The notes beneath the pieces were generated by a model. It did not search any database, had not been told where the DNA came from, and saw nothing but the letters and a program-made list of their open reading frames with translations. A DNA stretch of 64,000 bases, from NCBI GenBank assembly GCA_041393015.1, contig JAWKKV010000001.1, forward strand, positions 922,669 through 986,668, written 5' to 3'. The translations under genes were made by a program, and so were the position numbers. Each line of letters starts with the position of its first letter. Position 1 is the first letter of the stretch. Origin of the DNA: JAGQYH01 sp041393015 (GTDB taxonomy: Bacteria > Bacteroidota > Bacteroidia > Chitinophagales > JADIYW01). This document shows positions 1 through 8,345 of the stretch, one piece after another.

Positions 1-1
1 C

Positions 2-1252
2 TTGATAGGCTATCTACTAATTGTACTAGAGCATCCATTTAAGATTGACAAGACAGCCCCGGCTTTATTAATGGGCGTTTTTGCGTGGGCCATTTACATT
101 TTATCGGGTCACGGGCAAGAACATATTCATCATGTTACTGATCATTTCAACCATCATTTATCAGAAATTTCAAGCATCCTTTTCTTTTTAATGGGTGCTA
201 TGACTATTGTTGAAATCATAGATATTCATGATGGTTTTCACGTTATAGTTAGTAAAATTGGTACTAATAGTAAACGAAAATTGCTTTGGATTATCTGTAT
301 TCTCACTTTTTTCTTATCGGCGATATTAGACAATTTAACAACAGCGATTGTAATGGGATCATTACTTACAAAGATTGTTAAAGAAAGGGAAGATAGACTG
401 ATGTTTGCGGGAATGGTGGTTATTTCTGCTAATGCCGGAGGTGCTTGGAGCCCTATTGGTGATGTAACTACCACAATGCTTTGGATTAAAGGTCAAATTA
501 CAATTGCAAGAACGATAACTACTTTATTCCTTCCTAGTTTAGTTTGTATGTTGGTGCCATTATCTATTGTCTCTTTCAAAATGAAAGGAGAATTGGAAAG
601 GGTGAAGGTAACTACAGTTTATAAAACAACGATAGCAGAAAGAACGACTATTTTAATTATGGGCGTCTGTTTACTATTGTTTGTTCCAGTTTTTAAAATT
701 ATCACCCATTTGCCTCCTTTTACAGGGATGTTTTTAGGGGTTGGAATTTTATGGCTAGTCACTGACATTATGCATGTTAAGAAAAGCCCAAGTGAAAAGA
801 ATCCATTATCTGTGTTTACTGCGCTTTCAAGAGTAGATGTTGCGAGCGTATTGTTCTTTTTTGGAATACTTGCAGCCATTGGAGCGCTTCAATCAATTGG
901 CACGTTAGAGAAATTAGCCATGTACTTAAATGATACAATTGGAAACATTGATATTATTGTTTTGGCCATTGGTGTGCTTTCGGCTATTGTAGATAACGTA
1001 CCATTGGTAGCGGCTGCACAAGGGATGTATTCTATGGAAATCTTTGAGCAAGACAATCATTTATGGCAATTTATTGCATATTGTGCAGGAACCGGAGGAA
1101 GTATGTTAATTATCGGTTCTGCAGCAGGAGTGGCCATTATGGGTATTTTGAAAATTGACTTTATTTGGTACCTCAAAAAGATTGGTTGGCTGGCGCTTAT
1201 CGGTTACTTAGCCGGAGCAGGCGTTTACTTGGCAGAGCTTTACTTATTGTAA
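2..1252 (+). CDS. nhaD: Na+/H+ antiporter NhaD, 5'-truncated by window edge
   Basis: Inner-membrane sodium/proton antiporter of the NhaD branch of the ion-transporter superfamily, exporting Na+ in exchange for H+. The reading frame is open to the left edge, so the N-terminus is missing; the TTG at position 2 is not trusted as a start. The visible 416 residues are almost entirely hydrophobic helices. Seen motifs include DNLTTAIVMGS near residue 110 and NAGGAWSPIGDVTT near residue 145, both typical of NhaD, plus a second half with DNVPLVAAAQGM and GTGGSMLIIGSAAG. The two DN-containing segments fit the inverted-repeat fold of this superfamily. A His-rich stretch near residues 40-51 lies in an early loop. 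It ends 67 bp before the DUF1015 gene. Family assignment is firm; only the start is unknown. Confidence 0.9.
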   Translation: MIGYLLIVLEHPFKIDKTAPALLMGVFAWAIYILSGHGQEHIHHVTDHFNHHLSEISSILFFLMGAMTIVEIIDIHDGFHVIVSKIGTNSKRKLLWIICILTFFLSAILDNLTTAIVMGSLLTKIVKEREDRLMFAGMVVISANAGGAWSPIGDVTTTMLWIKGQITIARTITTLFLPSLVCMLVPLSIVSFKMKGELERVKVTTVYKTTIAERTTILIMGVCLLLFVPVFKIITHLPPFTGMFLGVGILWLVTDIMHVKKSPSEKNPLSVFTALSRVDVASVLFFFGILAAIGALQSIGTLEKLAMYLNDTIGNIDIIVLAIGVLSAIVDNVPLVAAAQGMYSMEIFEQDNHLWQFIAYCAGTGGSMLIIGSAAGVAIMGILKIDFIWYLKKIGWLALIGYLAGAGVYLAELYLL

Positions 1253-1290
1253 TCATTTGCCCCACCATTATTCTAACACCTTTATTTTAT

Positions 1291-1298
1291 TAGTTTTG
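1291..1298 (+). promoter_or_regulatory. Candidate Bacteroidota -7 element before DUF1015 gene
   Basis: The octamer TAGTTTTG matches the Bacteroidota -7 consensus TAnnTTTG and lies 21 bp before the ATG at 1320. No convincing TTG-type -33 element sits at the usual spacing, so this is a weak call. Confidence 0.35.
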
Positions 1299-1319
1299 CT
1301 CTTCTAAAAAGAAAGATAT

Positions 1320-2567
1320 ATGATTACTATTAAACCATTTAAAGGTTGGAGACCAGGAAGAGATATTATTGGAAAAGTAGCAGCGCCACCTTATGATGTT
1401 TTATCTTCTGATGAAGCAAGAGAAATGGCTAAAGGGAATGACATTTCCTTTTTAAGAATAACTAAACCCGAAGTTGATTTTGATGCTAGCGTAAATATTT
1501 ATTCTAAAGAAGTTTATCAGAAAGGGAAAACCAATTGGAATCAGTTTAAGGCAGATAAGGTTTTTGTTCAAGACGAAAGCCCTAAAATTTATTTTTATCG
1601 ACAAAGCATCAATGGGCACAGCCAAACCGGTATTGTTGCAGCGAGCGCTATTGACGATTACTTCAATAATAAAATTAAAAAGCACGAATATACTCGCCCA
1701 CAAAAGGAGAATGACAGAATCGAACATATGTTCACTTTAGGCATTCATCCCGGTCCTGTGTTTTTAACTTATAAAAGCCATGATTTACTTGACAGATTAG
1801 TCGCTGAGCATACACAAAGAAATTCGCCGGAGTATGATTTTTTGGCCGATGATGGTGTTCAACATACACTTTGGTTAGTAGAAGATGAAAAGGAGATTGC
1901 GACGGTAGTGCATACTTTTAAAAATGAAATTGAAGCAACTTATATCGCAGATGGTCATCACCGAGCGGCTGCCTCTTCAAAAGTAGGGCTGAAACTCAGA
2001 GAAGAGAATGGGGATAAAGATGGTGCTCATAATTATTTTTTGAGTGTTTTGTTTCCTGACAATCAGTTGAAGATTATTGATTATAACAGATTGATTATAG
2101 ATTTAAATGATCAAACAGAAGAGGAGTTTTTGAAGGCGATTGAAGCTGGTTTTGAAGTTGAAAAAATAGGTAACGAAATTTACAAACCAAAGCAAGCCAT
2201 GGAATTTGGCATGTACATCAATAAAAATTGGTACAAATTAGTCGCCAGACCGCACACCTTTGATGCTAATGATCCTATTAAATGCTTGGATGTAACTATT
2301 TTATCCGATCATTTAATTGATCCTATTTTAGGTATAAAAGACCAACGAACCGACGACAGAATTGATTTTGTTGGAGGCATTAGAGGTTTAGGAGAATTAA
2401 AAAAGCGTGTTGATTCAGGAGAAATGGTTGTAGCTTTTGCATTATTTCCAGTGTCTATTCAACAATTGATTGATATTGCAGATGCTGGAATGGTTATGCC
2501 TCCAAAATCTACCTGGTTTGAACCCAAGCTAAGAAGTGGATTAGTAGTGCATGAGTTTGTAAAATAA
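1320..2567 (+). CDS. DUF1015 family protein (putative HTH/kinase-like, function unknown)
   Basis: A 415-residue cytosolic protein of the DUF1015 family, near the family's usual length. Diagnostic segments are the N-terminal ITIKPFKGWRP, the AAPPYDVLSSDEAR motif near residue 22, the RPQKENDRIEHMFTLGIHPGP region near residue 127, and YIADGHHRAAAS near residue 212. The GHHR motif is the most conserved part of the family and suggests a catalytic or nucleotide-related site, but no reaction has been established to my knowledge. In many bacteria DUF1015 genes lie near serine or one-carbon metabolism genes. Here the next gene, 83 bp downstream, is a trans-sulfuration enzyme, which is compatible but not proof of a link. 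There is no signal peptide or membrane segment. Confidence 0.85.
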   Translation: MITIKPFKGWRPGRDIIGKVAAPPYDVLSSDEAREMAKGNDISFLRITKPEVDFDASVNIYSKEVYQKGKTNWNQFKADKVFVQDESPKIYFYRQSINGHSQTGIVAASAIDDYFNNKIKKHEYTRPQKENDRIEHMFTLGIHPGPVFLTYKSHDLLDRLVAEHTQRNSPEYDFLADDGVQHTLWLVEDEKEIATVVHTFKNEIEATYIADGHHRAAASSKVGLKLREENGDKDGAHNYFLSVLFPDNQLKIIDYNRLIIDLNDQTEEEFLKAIEAGFEVEKIGNEIYKPKQAMEFGMYINKNWYKLVARPHTFDANDPIKCLDVTILSDHLIDPILGIKDQRTDDRIDFVGGIRGLGELKKRVDSGEMVVAFALFPVSIQQLIDIADAGMVMPPKSTWFEPKLRSGLVVHEFVK

Positions 2568-2650
2568 TCTTATGTTTGGAATTAAATTGTAACAAAAAGT
2601 ATTCTACAATAGTTGAGATTAGATTTTCTTAGTATAATAAAAGATAACAC

Positions 2651-3790
2651 ATGAAATTTGCCACTAAAGCATTACATGCCCACATTGAGCCGGATAGCGC
2701 AACAGGTGCGATTATGACGCCAATTTATCAAACATCCACTTATGTACAAAAATCGCCTGGCGATCATAAGGGCTACGAGTATTCTCGAACACTAAATCCA
2801 ACCCGACATGTTTTGGAGAAAAACATTGCAGCCTTAGAAAACGGAAAATTTGGCTTGGCTTTTAGCAGTGGAATGGCAGCGACAGATACCATAATGAAGT
2901 TGCTTCAACCAGGTGATGAGGTGATTTCTACCAATGATTTATATGGTGGAACCTATAGATTATTTACAAAAGTTTACGCCAAATATGGTATCGTATTTCG
3001 CTTTGTGGATTTGCAAGATTCAGATCATCTAAAGAAAATCATTACACATAAAACTAAAATGATTTGGATTGAAACACCAACCAATCCAATGCTAAGTATA
3101 ATTGATTTAAAAGCCATTTGTAAAACAGTTGCGGGGCGAGATATTATGGTTTGTGTAGATAATACATTCGCTACACCTTATTTGCAGCGCCCTTTAGATT
3201 TAGGAGCAGATGTGATTGTACATTCGGCCACTAAATATATTGCAGGACATTCAGATGTAATTTTGGGTTTAATTGTAGCGAAAGACGAAAAATTAGCCGA
3301 GCAATTATATTTCATGCAAAATAGTGCAGGCGCTGTACCTGGTCCACAAGATTGCTTTTTAACTTTGAGAGGTATAAAAACGCTTCATTTAAGAGTACAA
3401 AGAAGTTGTGAAAACGCCACTCAAATTGCGGAGTTTTTATCGAATCATCCTAAAGTTGATAAAGTTTATTATCCTGGATTAAAAGGGCATAAAAATCATG
3501 ATATTGCCAAAAAACAGATGGATCACTTTGGAGGAATGGTGTCTTTTAGCTTGAAAGAAGATACTGCAGAATCAGCCAATAAAATATTAGTAAAAACAGA
3601 GCTTTTTGCGTTGGCAGAGTCTTTAGGTGGCGTTGAATCATTAATAGGACATCCTGCTTCTATGACGCATGCTTCTATTCCTAGAGAAGAGCGATTAAAA
3701 TCAGGTGTTACCGACTCTTTGATTAGATTAAGCGTGGGAATTGAAGATATTGATGATCTTATTGAAGACCTTAAAAAGGCGCTAGGATAA
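2651..3790 (+). CDS. PLP-dependent trans-sulfuration enzyme (cystathionine gamma-lyase/synthase type)
   Basis: A 379-residue Cys/Met-metabolism PLP enzyme (fold type I). It has the N-terminal TKALHAHIEPD and PIYQTSTYVQ, the YSRTLNPTR phosphate-binding segment, the SSGMAA cofactor loop near residue 76, VDNTFATP near 172, and SATKYIAGHSD, in which the Lys at about residue 195 should form the internal aldimine. SLGGVESLIGHPASMTHAS near residue 327 is the conserved C-terminal motif. The sequence fits cystathionine gamma-lyase or gamma-synthase better than the sulfhydrylases; which of the two cannot be decided by eye. prsW begins only 3 bp after its stop, so the two are probably co-transcribed. 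A second, clearly different member of the superfamily is encoded at 16293. Confidence 0.9.
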   Translation: MKFATKALHAHIEPDSATGAIMTPIYQTSTYVQKSPGDHKGYEYSRTLNPTRHVLEKNIAALENGKFGLAFSSGMAATDTIMKLLQPGDEVISTNDLYGGTYRLFTKVYAKYGIVFRFVDLQDSDHLKKIITHKTKMIWIETPTNPMLSIIDLKAICKTVAGRDIMVCVDNTFATPYLQRPLDLGADVIVHSATKYIAGHSDVILGLIVAKDEKLAEQLYFMQNSAGAVPGPQDCFLTLRGIKTLHLRVQRSCENATQIAEFLSNHPKVDKVYYPGLKGHKNHDIAKKQMDHFGGMVSFSLKEDTAESANKILVKTELFALAESLGGVESLIGHPASMTHASIPREERLKSGVTDSLIRLSVGIEDIDDLIEDLKKALG

Positions 3791-3793
3791 TAT

Positions 3794-4498
3794 ATGGCAT
3801 TGCTCCTCATAGCATTGGCTATTGCGCCTGCGGCAGCTATTATTTGGTTTGTTTACACTAAAGATGTTCACGAAAAAGAACCTGTTAATATGCTGATATT
3901 GGCATTTGGTTTAGGAATTTTAAGTGTCATTCCTGCATACATTGGTTATTTAATTAGCGGAGATGTTTTTAGTGTGTCCGGCAATCCATTGATTACTGCA
4001 GGATATGCTTTTGGTGTAGTCGCAATCAGTGAAGAGTTTGCAAAGTTTATTTTTCTGCGATTTGTCATGTTTAAGAAAAAAGCCTTTAATGAACCTTATG
4101 ATGGTATTATTTATGCCGTGATGATCAGTATGGGCTTTGCCACTTTTGAAAATTTCATGTACGTGGCTGAAGGAGGATTTGGTGTGGGCGTTTTACGAAT
4201 GTTTACTGCAGTTCCGGCTCATGCTGTGTTTGGGGTGGCTATGGGTTATTATGTAGGTTTGGCTAAATTTGATCCACAAAGAAGAAATGAATATTTAGCA
4301 AAAGGCTTACTGTGGGCCGTTATTCTACATGGCGCTTACGATTTCTTTTTAATGCAAACCAATATTCCGGCACTATTCATCTTTTCATTTATTGGTTTAT
4401 ATCAAGCCATCAAATGGGCAAGAAAAGCCATTAAACAACACGCAGCTATCTCGCCATTTAAAGAAGAGGAAATTTATGACCCGCTCCGACAAAATTGA
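3794..4498 (+). CDS. prsW: PrsW family intramembrane metalloprotease
   Basis: A 234-residue polytopic inner-membrane protein of the PrsW family, relatives of which cleave membrane-bound anti-sigma factors. Visible motifs are the opening loop FVYTKDVHEKEP, ISEEFAKFIFLR near residue 78 (the EExxK glutamates), GFATFENFMYV near 115 (ENxxY), PAHAVFGVAMGYY near 137 and a late LHGAYDFF. These carry the Glu/His residues thought to bind zinc. It starts 3 bp after the trans-sulfuration gene and overlaps the next gene by 23 bp, so translation is probably coupled. An ECF sigma/anti-sigma pair lies elsewhere in the window (24-25 kb), but nothing here ties it to this protease. Confidence 0.88.
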   Translation: MALLLIALAIAPAAAIIWFVYTKDVHEKEPVNMLILAFGLGILSVIPAYIGYLISGDVFSVSGNPLITAGYAFGVVAISEEFAKFIFLRFVMFKKKAFNEPYDGIIYAVMISMGFATFENFMYVAEGGFGVGVLRMFTAVPAHAVFGVAMGYYVGLAKFDPQRRNEYLAKGLLWAVILHGAYDFFLMQTNIPALFIFSFIGLYQAIKWARKAIKQHAAISPFKEEEIYDPLRQN

Positions 4499-5237
4499 GC
4501 TGTTAGAAAAGTATTATCGCAAATACAATCAAATTGGTTTCATTAAGGATGATCCTATTTCTATTCCGCATCGTTTTTCAAAAAAACAAGATATTGAGAT
4601 AAGCGGTTTTTTTGCGGCGATATTTTCTTGGGGACAGAGAGTAACCATCATTAACAAATGCAATAGTCTATTACAATTAATGGATAATGAACCTTATCAG
4701 TTTATTATGCAGCATCAATCCTCCGATTTAAAACCGTTTGAAAATTTCAAACACAGAACTTTTAATGGAACGGATGCGCTATACTTTATAGCTTATTTAA
4801 AGGATTTCTATCAATCCCATAAAAGTTTAGAAGAAGCATTTATTGAAAAAGGTTCTACGAATATGCAAGCTATTTTAACTGGATTTCATGAACAGTTTTT
4901 TGCCTTAGACTACGCACCAAAAAGAACCCAGAAACATATCGCTACACCCGCAAGAAATTCAACTTGTAAAAGGTTAAATATGTTTTTAAGATGGATGGTT
5001 CGAAAAGATGACCAAGGGGTTGATATAGGTATTTGGGAAAATATTTCTACTAATATTTTGATGATGCCATTAGATGTTCATGTAGAACGATCGGCTAGGA
5101 AATTGGGATTGATCAAGCGAAAACAAAGAGATTGGAAAACAGTGGAGGAGTTAACTCAAAATTTAAGAAAGTTTGATTCGGTAGATCCAGTAAGATTTGA
5201 TTACGCATTATTTGGAATGGGATTAGAAAAGTATTAA
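4476..5237 (+). CDS. TIGR02757 (DUF2400) family protein, 3' end altered
   Basis: A 253-residue cytosolic protein of the TIGR02757 family, of unknown function and common in Bacteroidota. The ATG at 4476 (MTRSDKIELL) is preferred to an earlier in-frame one at 4392 because the longer version would overlap prsW by over 100 bp and adds a non-family extension; GAAGAGGAA precedes the chosen start. Family segments seen are the IPHRFSKKQDIEISGFFAA motif, FSWGQR, FLRWMVRKDDQGVDIGIW and MMPLDVHVERSARKLGL. The C-terminus reads FGMGLEKY-stop. A 36-bp copy of this 3' end recurs at 7830-7865 in frame with a different tail (LENAEI-stop) directly before the 115-aa gene, so the original end of this gene seems to have been displaced by an insert. 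Confidence 0.85.
   Translation: MTRSDKIELLEKYYRKYNQIGFIKDDPISIPHRFSKKQDIEISGFFAAIFSWGQRVTIINKCNSLLQLMDNEPYQFIMQHQSSDLKPFENFKHRTFNGTDALYFIAYLKDFYQSHKSLEEAFIEKGSTNMQAILTGFHEQFFALDYAPKRTQKHIATPARNSTCKRLNMFLRWMVRKDDQGVDIGIWENISTNILMMPLDVHVERSARKLGLIKRKQRDWKTVEELTQNLRKFDSVDPVRFDYALFGMGLEKY
5195..5230 (+). repeat. 36-bp direct repeat, left copy
   Basis: This segment, the last codons of the TIGR02757 gene, is identical over 36 bases to 7830-7865. Identity stops abruptly on both sides. The two copies bound 2,599 bp carrying a PorV-like gene, a pseudogene and an FAH-family gene. The arrangement resembles attachment-site or recombination repeats at a gene 3' end, but no recombinase gene is present. 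Confidence 0.9.
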
Positions 5238-5241
5238 TTGT

Positions 5242-5249
5242 TATTTTTG
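5242..5249 (+). promoter_or_regulatory. Candidate -7 element for the PorV-like gene
   Basis: TATTTTTG matches TAnnTTTG and lies 16 bp before the ATG at 5266, just inside the 36-bp-repeat-bounded insert. It would let the inserted gene be transcribed independently. No clear -33 partner is seen. Confidence 0.35.
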
Positions 5250-5265
5250 CTTTTAAATTATAAAA

Positions 5266-6558
5266 ATGAGATATTTTTTCTTTTGTATTGTAATAATGAG
5301 CGGTATTTTGAGTAAGGGTTTGATAGCTCAGGATTTTTCAGAGCATAGAGTTCCATTTACTGCGGTTTCTTTTTTACTTACAGATGTACAGCCAAGAACA
5401 ATTGGTTTGAGTGGAATAAATGTTGTAGGTATAACAAATACATTTTCAAGAAGTTATACATCAAATCCATCATTAAGTGCGGGATATGATGATGGAGTTC
5501 GTTTTTCATTAAACTATAACCCATATTCGATTCGAGAGGGTAATCCAGCTTTAGACAATTACAAAATAAGCAAAGAGATATTTAACCTAGCTAGTCACTT
5601 ACAATTTAATTTTAAGAACAAAAATGCTATTGGTTATGATTTCAGATACTTTAACTACGGAGAAGTGATAATTTCAAATGTTTTTGGAGATAATATTCAA
5701 ACCTATAAACCAAAAGATTTTGCTCTTAAGGTATTTTACTCAAGGCTGTTTAAAAATGTACGTTTAGGTATCGCAAGTGCATATATAAGAAGTGATCTTT
5801 TTAAAGATGGGTTTGAAAAATATCTTGTGAATACAGTTGCTTTTGATATTGGATTTGATGGTTTTACAACAAAGCACTTTAAGGGCTCGTCATCATCATA
5901 CACACTAAATTATGGTGTCAGTTTTCAAAATTTGGGACCAAATTTTAAATATGCTGAAACTGAACCAATAAACAGTATTTTACCATCTATTCTTAAAGTA
6001 GGCCTATCAAATGTCTTTCAAATCCAACCCAAAGAAAGTTCTAAATTTTTAACGAGAGTTTATATTGGGTATCAAGCGGATAAACTTTTGGCTCCAACTC
6101 CGAGTTCAGAAGACAATGATAATAATGGAATCTTTGATTTTCTAGAAAGAAAATGGGCAGGTCAAGTTTTTGGATCTTTTGCTGATGCACCAGACGGATT
6201 TAAGGAAGAAATGAAAGAAATTAATCATCATATTGGTGGAGGAGTGGAATTGATTTTTGATAATGAAGTAATGTTTGCCTTAAATTCAGGGATATTTTTA
6301 GAAAACAAATATAAAGGAAATAGAAAGAACGTGTCATTATCTCCAGTTATTGGCATTAAAGGATTTAATATTGAATATACTTATACTTTTAGCTTAAATG
6401 AAACTGGACCACTTAATAGTGTTCATCAGTTTGGTATTAATTTACAAGTAGCTAAAATTGCTCCCAAACTAGGCTACAATAATTGGACGAATCCTACAAA
6501 AGACAAACAGCTTATAAAGGATGATACAGAGGAAGCAGATAAATTGTTTAAACTATGA
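5266..6558 (+). CDS. PorV/PorQ-like outer-membrane protein (T9SS-associated family)
   Basis: A 430-residue outer-membrane beta-barrel. A signal peptide covers about residues 1-21 (ending LIAQ). The mature N-terminus has FTAVSFLLTDVQPRTIGLSG, the degenerate family hallmark of PorV/PorQ proteins, in which a conserved FL...P..R..G..G stretch opens the barrel. The rest alternates beta strands with aromatic and charged loops, and a DNDNNGIFDF loop near residue 284 resembles a calcium-binding turn. PorV is the T9SS shuttle that delivers cargo to the sortase PorU. This copy is not next to porU or other T9SS structural genes, so it may be an accessory paralog. It lies inside the 36-bp-repeat-bounded insert, and its stop overlaps the start of the decayed 115-aa homolog by 4 bases. 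Confidence 0.72.
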   Translation: MRYFFFCIVIMSGILSKGLIAQDFSEHRVPFTAVSFLLTDVQPRTIGLSGINVVGITNTFSRSYTSNPSLSAGYDDGVRFSLNYNPYSIREGNPALDNYKISKEIFNLASHLQFNFKNKNAIGYDFRYFNYGEVIISNVFGDNIQTYKPKDFALKVFYSRLFKNVRLGIASAYIRSDLFKDGFEKYLVNTVAFDIGFDGFTTKHFKGSSSSYTLNYGVSFQNLGPNFKYAETEPINSILPSILKVGLSNVFQIQPKESSKFLTRVYIGYQADKLLAPTPSSEDNDNNGIFDFLERKWAGQVFGSFADAPDGFKEEMKEINHHIGGGVELIFDNEVMFALNSGIFLENKYKGNRKNVSLSPVIGIKGFNIEYTYTFSLNETGPLNSVHQFGINLQVAKIAPKLGYNNWTNPTKDKQLIKDDTEEADKLFKL

Positions 6559-6700
6559 ATATCGAAATAAACACCCTTCAAAACTCTGTGGTTCAATTAT
6601 TGGTTTCGCTCAATAAGGTAGAAGCATTTGATAGCTAAGAACAATTGCCAAACTGGCAGATTTAAAGTATTGAGGGGGGAAGGTCATTGCTCGAAAACCA
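6555..6700 (+). pseudogene. Decayed 5' fragment of a paralog of the 115-aa gene at 7882
   Basis: The ATG overlaps the PorV-like stop codon as ATGA. The first 34 codons align without gaps to the start of the intact gene at 7882, about 84% identical by eye over 102 bases. The shared peptide includes NSVVQLLVS and VEAFDS, after which a TAA replaces the TAT of the intact gene, and another stop follows about ten codons later. Similarity fades near 6700. The fragment is therefore a dead copy, and its divergence is far greater than that of the perfect 36-bp repeat bounding the same insert. Confidence 0.85.
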
Positions 6701-6753
6701 CTTTTTAACGGATAATCATATTAGTTATTTTAGCCAGAAAGTTAAACTCTCCA

Positions 6754-7794
6754 ATGTTTAAATACATAAGTTTAGTAATTGTAGTTCTTTTATTGGTGCT
6801 TGTAACAACGACGGCGTATATGTCAAGACCGCTTTTCTCAGAGCAAAGATCTGAACTACCCGCATTACCTGCGATTGCTCCAAGAAGTCAAGCAGTAACT
6901 TTTGCAAGAACGGAAAACGGTTTGTATTTAGTTACCGATATTCAATCTCAAAATATTGAAGCCATTAACATTTCATCTATTTATGGTTCAGACACACAAT
7001 TGGATCTCATAAAGCTCTATCAAAAAATTGGTCATGATTCAATGACTAAAATTACCGGTCCATTAGAAATTATCGATTTAAATGAGCTTCAATTACCTAT
7101 GGATTTTGGTGCGGTACACCTTGCAGCAGGTACCAATTACAAAGAGCATTCAGAGGAAGTATTATTAGACGATCCACCTTTTCTTTTTCCCAAAAATATT
7201 CCACCAACACCATGGAATGCCTCTATAAAATATACTAAGCGGCTTGATTACGAAGCAGAATTGGCAGCAGTTCCTCTTTCAACTATTCAATCTCCTGATG
7301 ATAAACCATTCTTTGGATTGATTTTGGCTAATGATTTTACAGATCGTTGGACGCTTATAAAAGGCTTGAATCTTCGTAAACCTATGGGAACAACTGGCTT
7401 TGCGGCATCAAAGGGCCAAAAAAGCTTTCTGCCAACAGGTTGTTTCTTAGTAATACCAAAGGATGAGGATTTTTACAATACTATTGAACTCAGGCTTTAT
7501 GTCAATAATAAGTTGAGACAAAGATTTAAAGCGGAGGATATGATTCTTAAAATAAATGATATTGTACAACAATCTTTTGTTGATAGCAATAATGTCTTCT
7601 ATAATGGCAAAACAGAGGTGGCGTTGATTCCTAAAGAAGGTATAAAAGGAGGTTCTATGATTTTAACAGGAACTGCAGGCGGCGTGATATTTAAACCAGT
7701 TAATATTTGGTGGCAGGGAATTTACCTTAAAAAGGGAGATGTCGTAAGAACGGAAGCAAGTTTTTTAGGAAATCTAGAAAACAAAATTGATTGA
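6754..7794 (+). CDS. Fumarylacetoacetate hydrolase (FAH) family protein with N-terminal membrane anchor
   Basis: A 346-residue protein. Residues 4-22 form a hydrophobic segment that looks like an uncleaved anchor or signal sequence. The rest matches the FAH fold: AAGTNYKEHSEE near residue 123 (substrate and metal side), LFPKNIPPTPWN, then DYEAELAAV near 164 carrying the ExE metal ligands, and ILANDFTDRW near 188 in place of the usual NDVSARD, followed by a GTAGGV loop near 306. Family members act as hydrolases, decarboxylases or isomerases on beta-keto or acylpyruvate substrates; the substrate cannot be inferred here. Most relatives are cytosolic, so the N-terminal hydrophobic segment is unusual. 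The gene lies inside the 36-bp-repeat insert with its own leader of about 50 bp. Confidence 0.75.
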   Translation: MFKYISLVIVVLLLVLVTTTAYMSRPLFSEQRSELPALPAIAPRSQAVTFARTENGLYLVTDIQSQNIEAINISSIYGSDTQLDLIKLYQKIGHDSMTKITGPLEIIDLNELQLPMDFGAVHLAAGTNYKEHSEEVLLDDPPFLFPKNIPPTPWNASIKYTKRLDYEAELAAVPLSTIQSPDDKPFFGLILANDFTDRWTLIKGLNLRKPMGTTGFAASKGQKSFLPTGCFLVIPKDEDFYNTIELRLYVNNKLRQRFKAEDMILKINDIVQQSFVDSNNVFYNGKTEVALIPKEGIKGGSMILTGTAGGVIFKPVNIWWQGIYLKKGDVVRTEASFLGNLENKID

Positions 7795-7829
7795 AATCTT
7801 AAAAACATATTTTTCTCAACCTGATTCTT

Positions 7830-7865
7830 ATTTGATTACGCATTATTTGGAATGGGATTAGAAAA
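7830..7865 (+). repeat. 36-bp direct repeat, right copy (orphaned 3' end of TIGR02757 gene)
   Basis: Identical to 5195-5230. In the TIGR02757 frame it continues as LENAEI and a TGA, three bases before the ATG of the 115-aa gene. This looks like the original junction between the two genes, now separated from the TIGR02757 body by 2.6 kb. Confidence 0.9.
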
Positions 7866-7881
7866 TGCCGAAATTTGAATC

Positions 7882-8229
7882 ATGAATACCGAATTAAGCA
7901 CACTTCAAAACTCTGTGGTTCAGTTGTTAGTTTCACCCAATGAAGTGGAAGCATTTGATAGCTATGAGCAGTTGCGAAACTGGTTAATTGAAAATATTGA
8001 GTGGTTGTTGGATCATGATTTTGAGCGATTGTTGAGTGTTTTATACAGAATTGATGTATCTGAGATTAGGGTTAGGAAATTAATAGAACAAAACGAAGGG
8101 GAAGATGCTGCAGGCATTATGGCAGATCTAATTTTGGAGCGACAAGCACAAAAAATTGAAAGCAGAAAGAAATATTCCACTCCCAAAGACAACAAATACT
8201 TTGATGATGAAGCGGAAAGATGGGATTAA
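7882..8229 (+). CDS. Conserved hypothetical protein, 115 aa
   Basis: A small acidic, helix-rich cytosolic protein with no signal peptide, Cys or recognisable catalytic motif. It reads as an N-terminal helical region (residues 5-75) and a charged tail ending in YFDDEAERWD. I do not recognise a named family; it looks like a Bacteroidota-specific conserved protein. Two observations support that it is real: a decayed paralog of its 5' end survives at 6555-6700, with conservation concentrated in codons, and its start lies three bases after the orphaned stop of the TIGR02757 frame. That suggests the two genes were once a tightly spaced operon. Confidence 0.75.
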   Translation: MNTELSTLQNSVVQLLVSPNEVEAFDSYEQLRNWLIENIEWLLDHDFERLLSVLYRIDVSEIRVRKLIEQNEGEDAAGIMADLILERQAQKIESRKKYSTPKDNKYFDDEAERWD

Positions 8230-8345
8230 ACAAATCTGCTTCAAAAAATAGTCTGAAATAATATAATTACATTAAAACGCAACGGATAGCATTAACAGCT
8301 CATCTAATGTTACAAATCTAATTACCTTAGTATTTAAATTATACC

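Noticed and set aside
4392..4475. Longer N-terminus for the TIGR02757 protein
   Set aside because: It would overlap prsW by over 100 bp in another frame; the ATG at 4476 has a purine-rich leader and gives the family's normal start.
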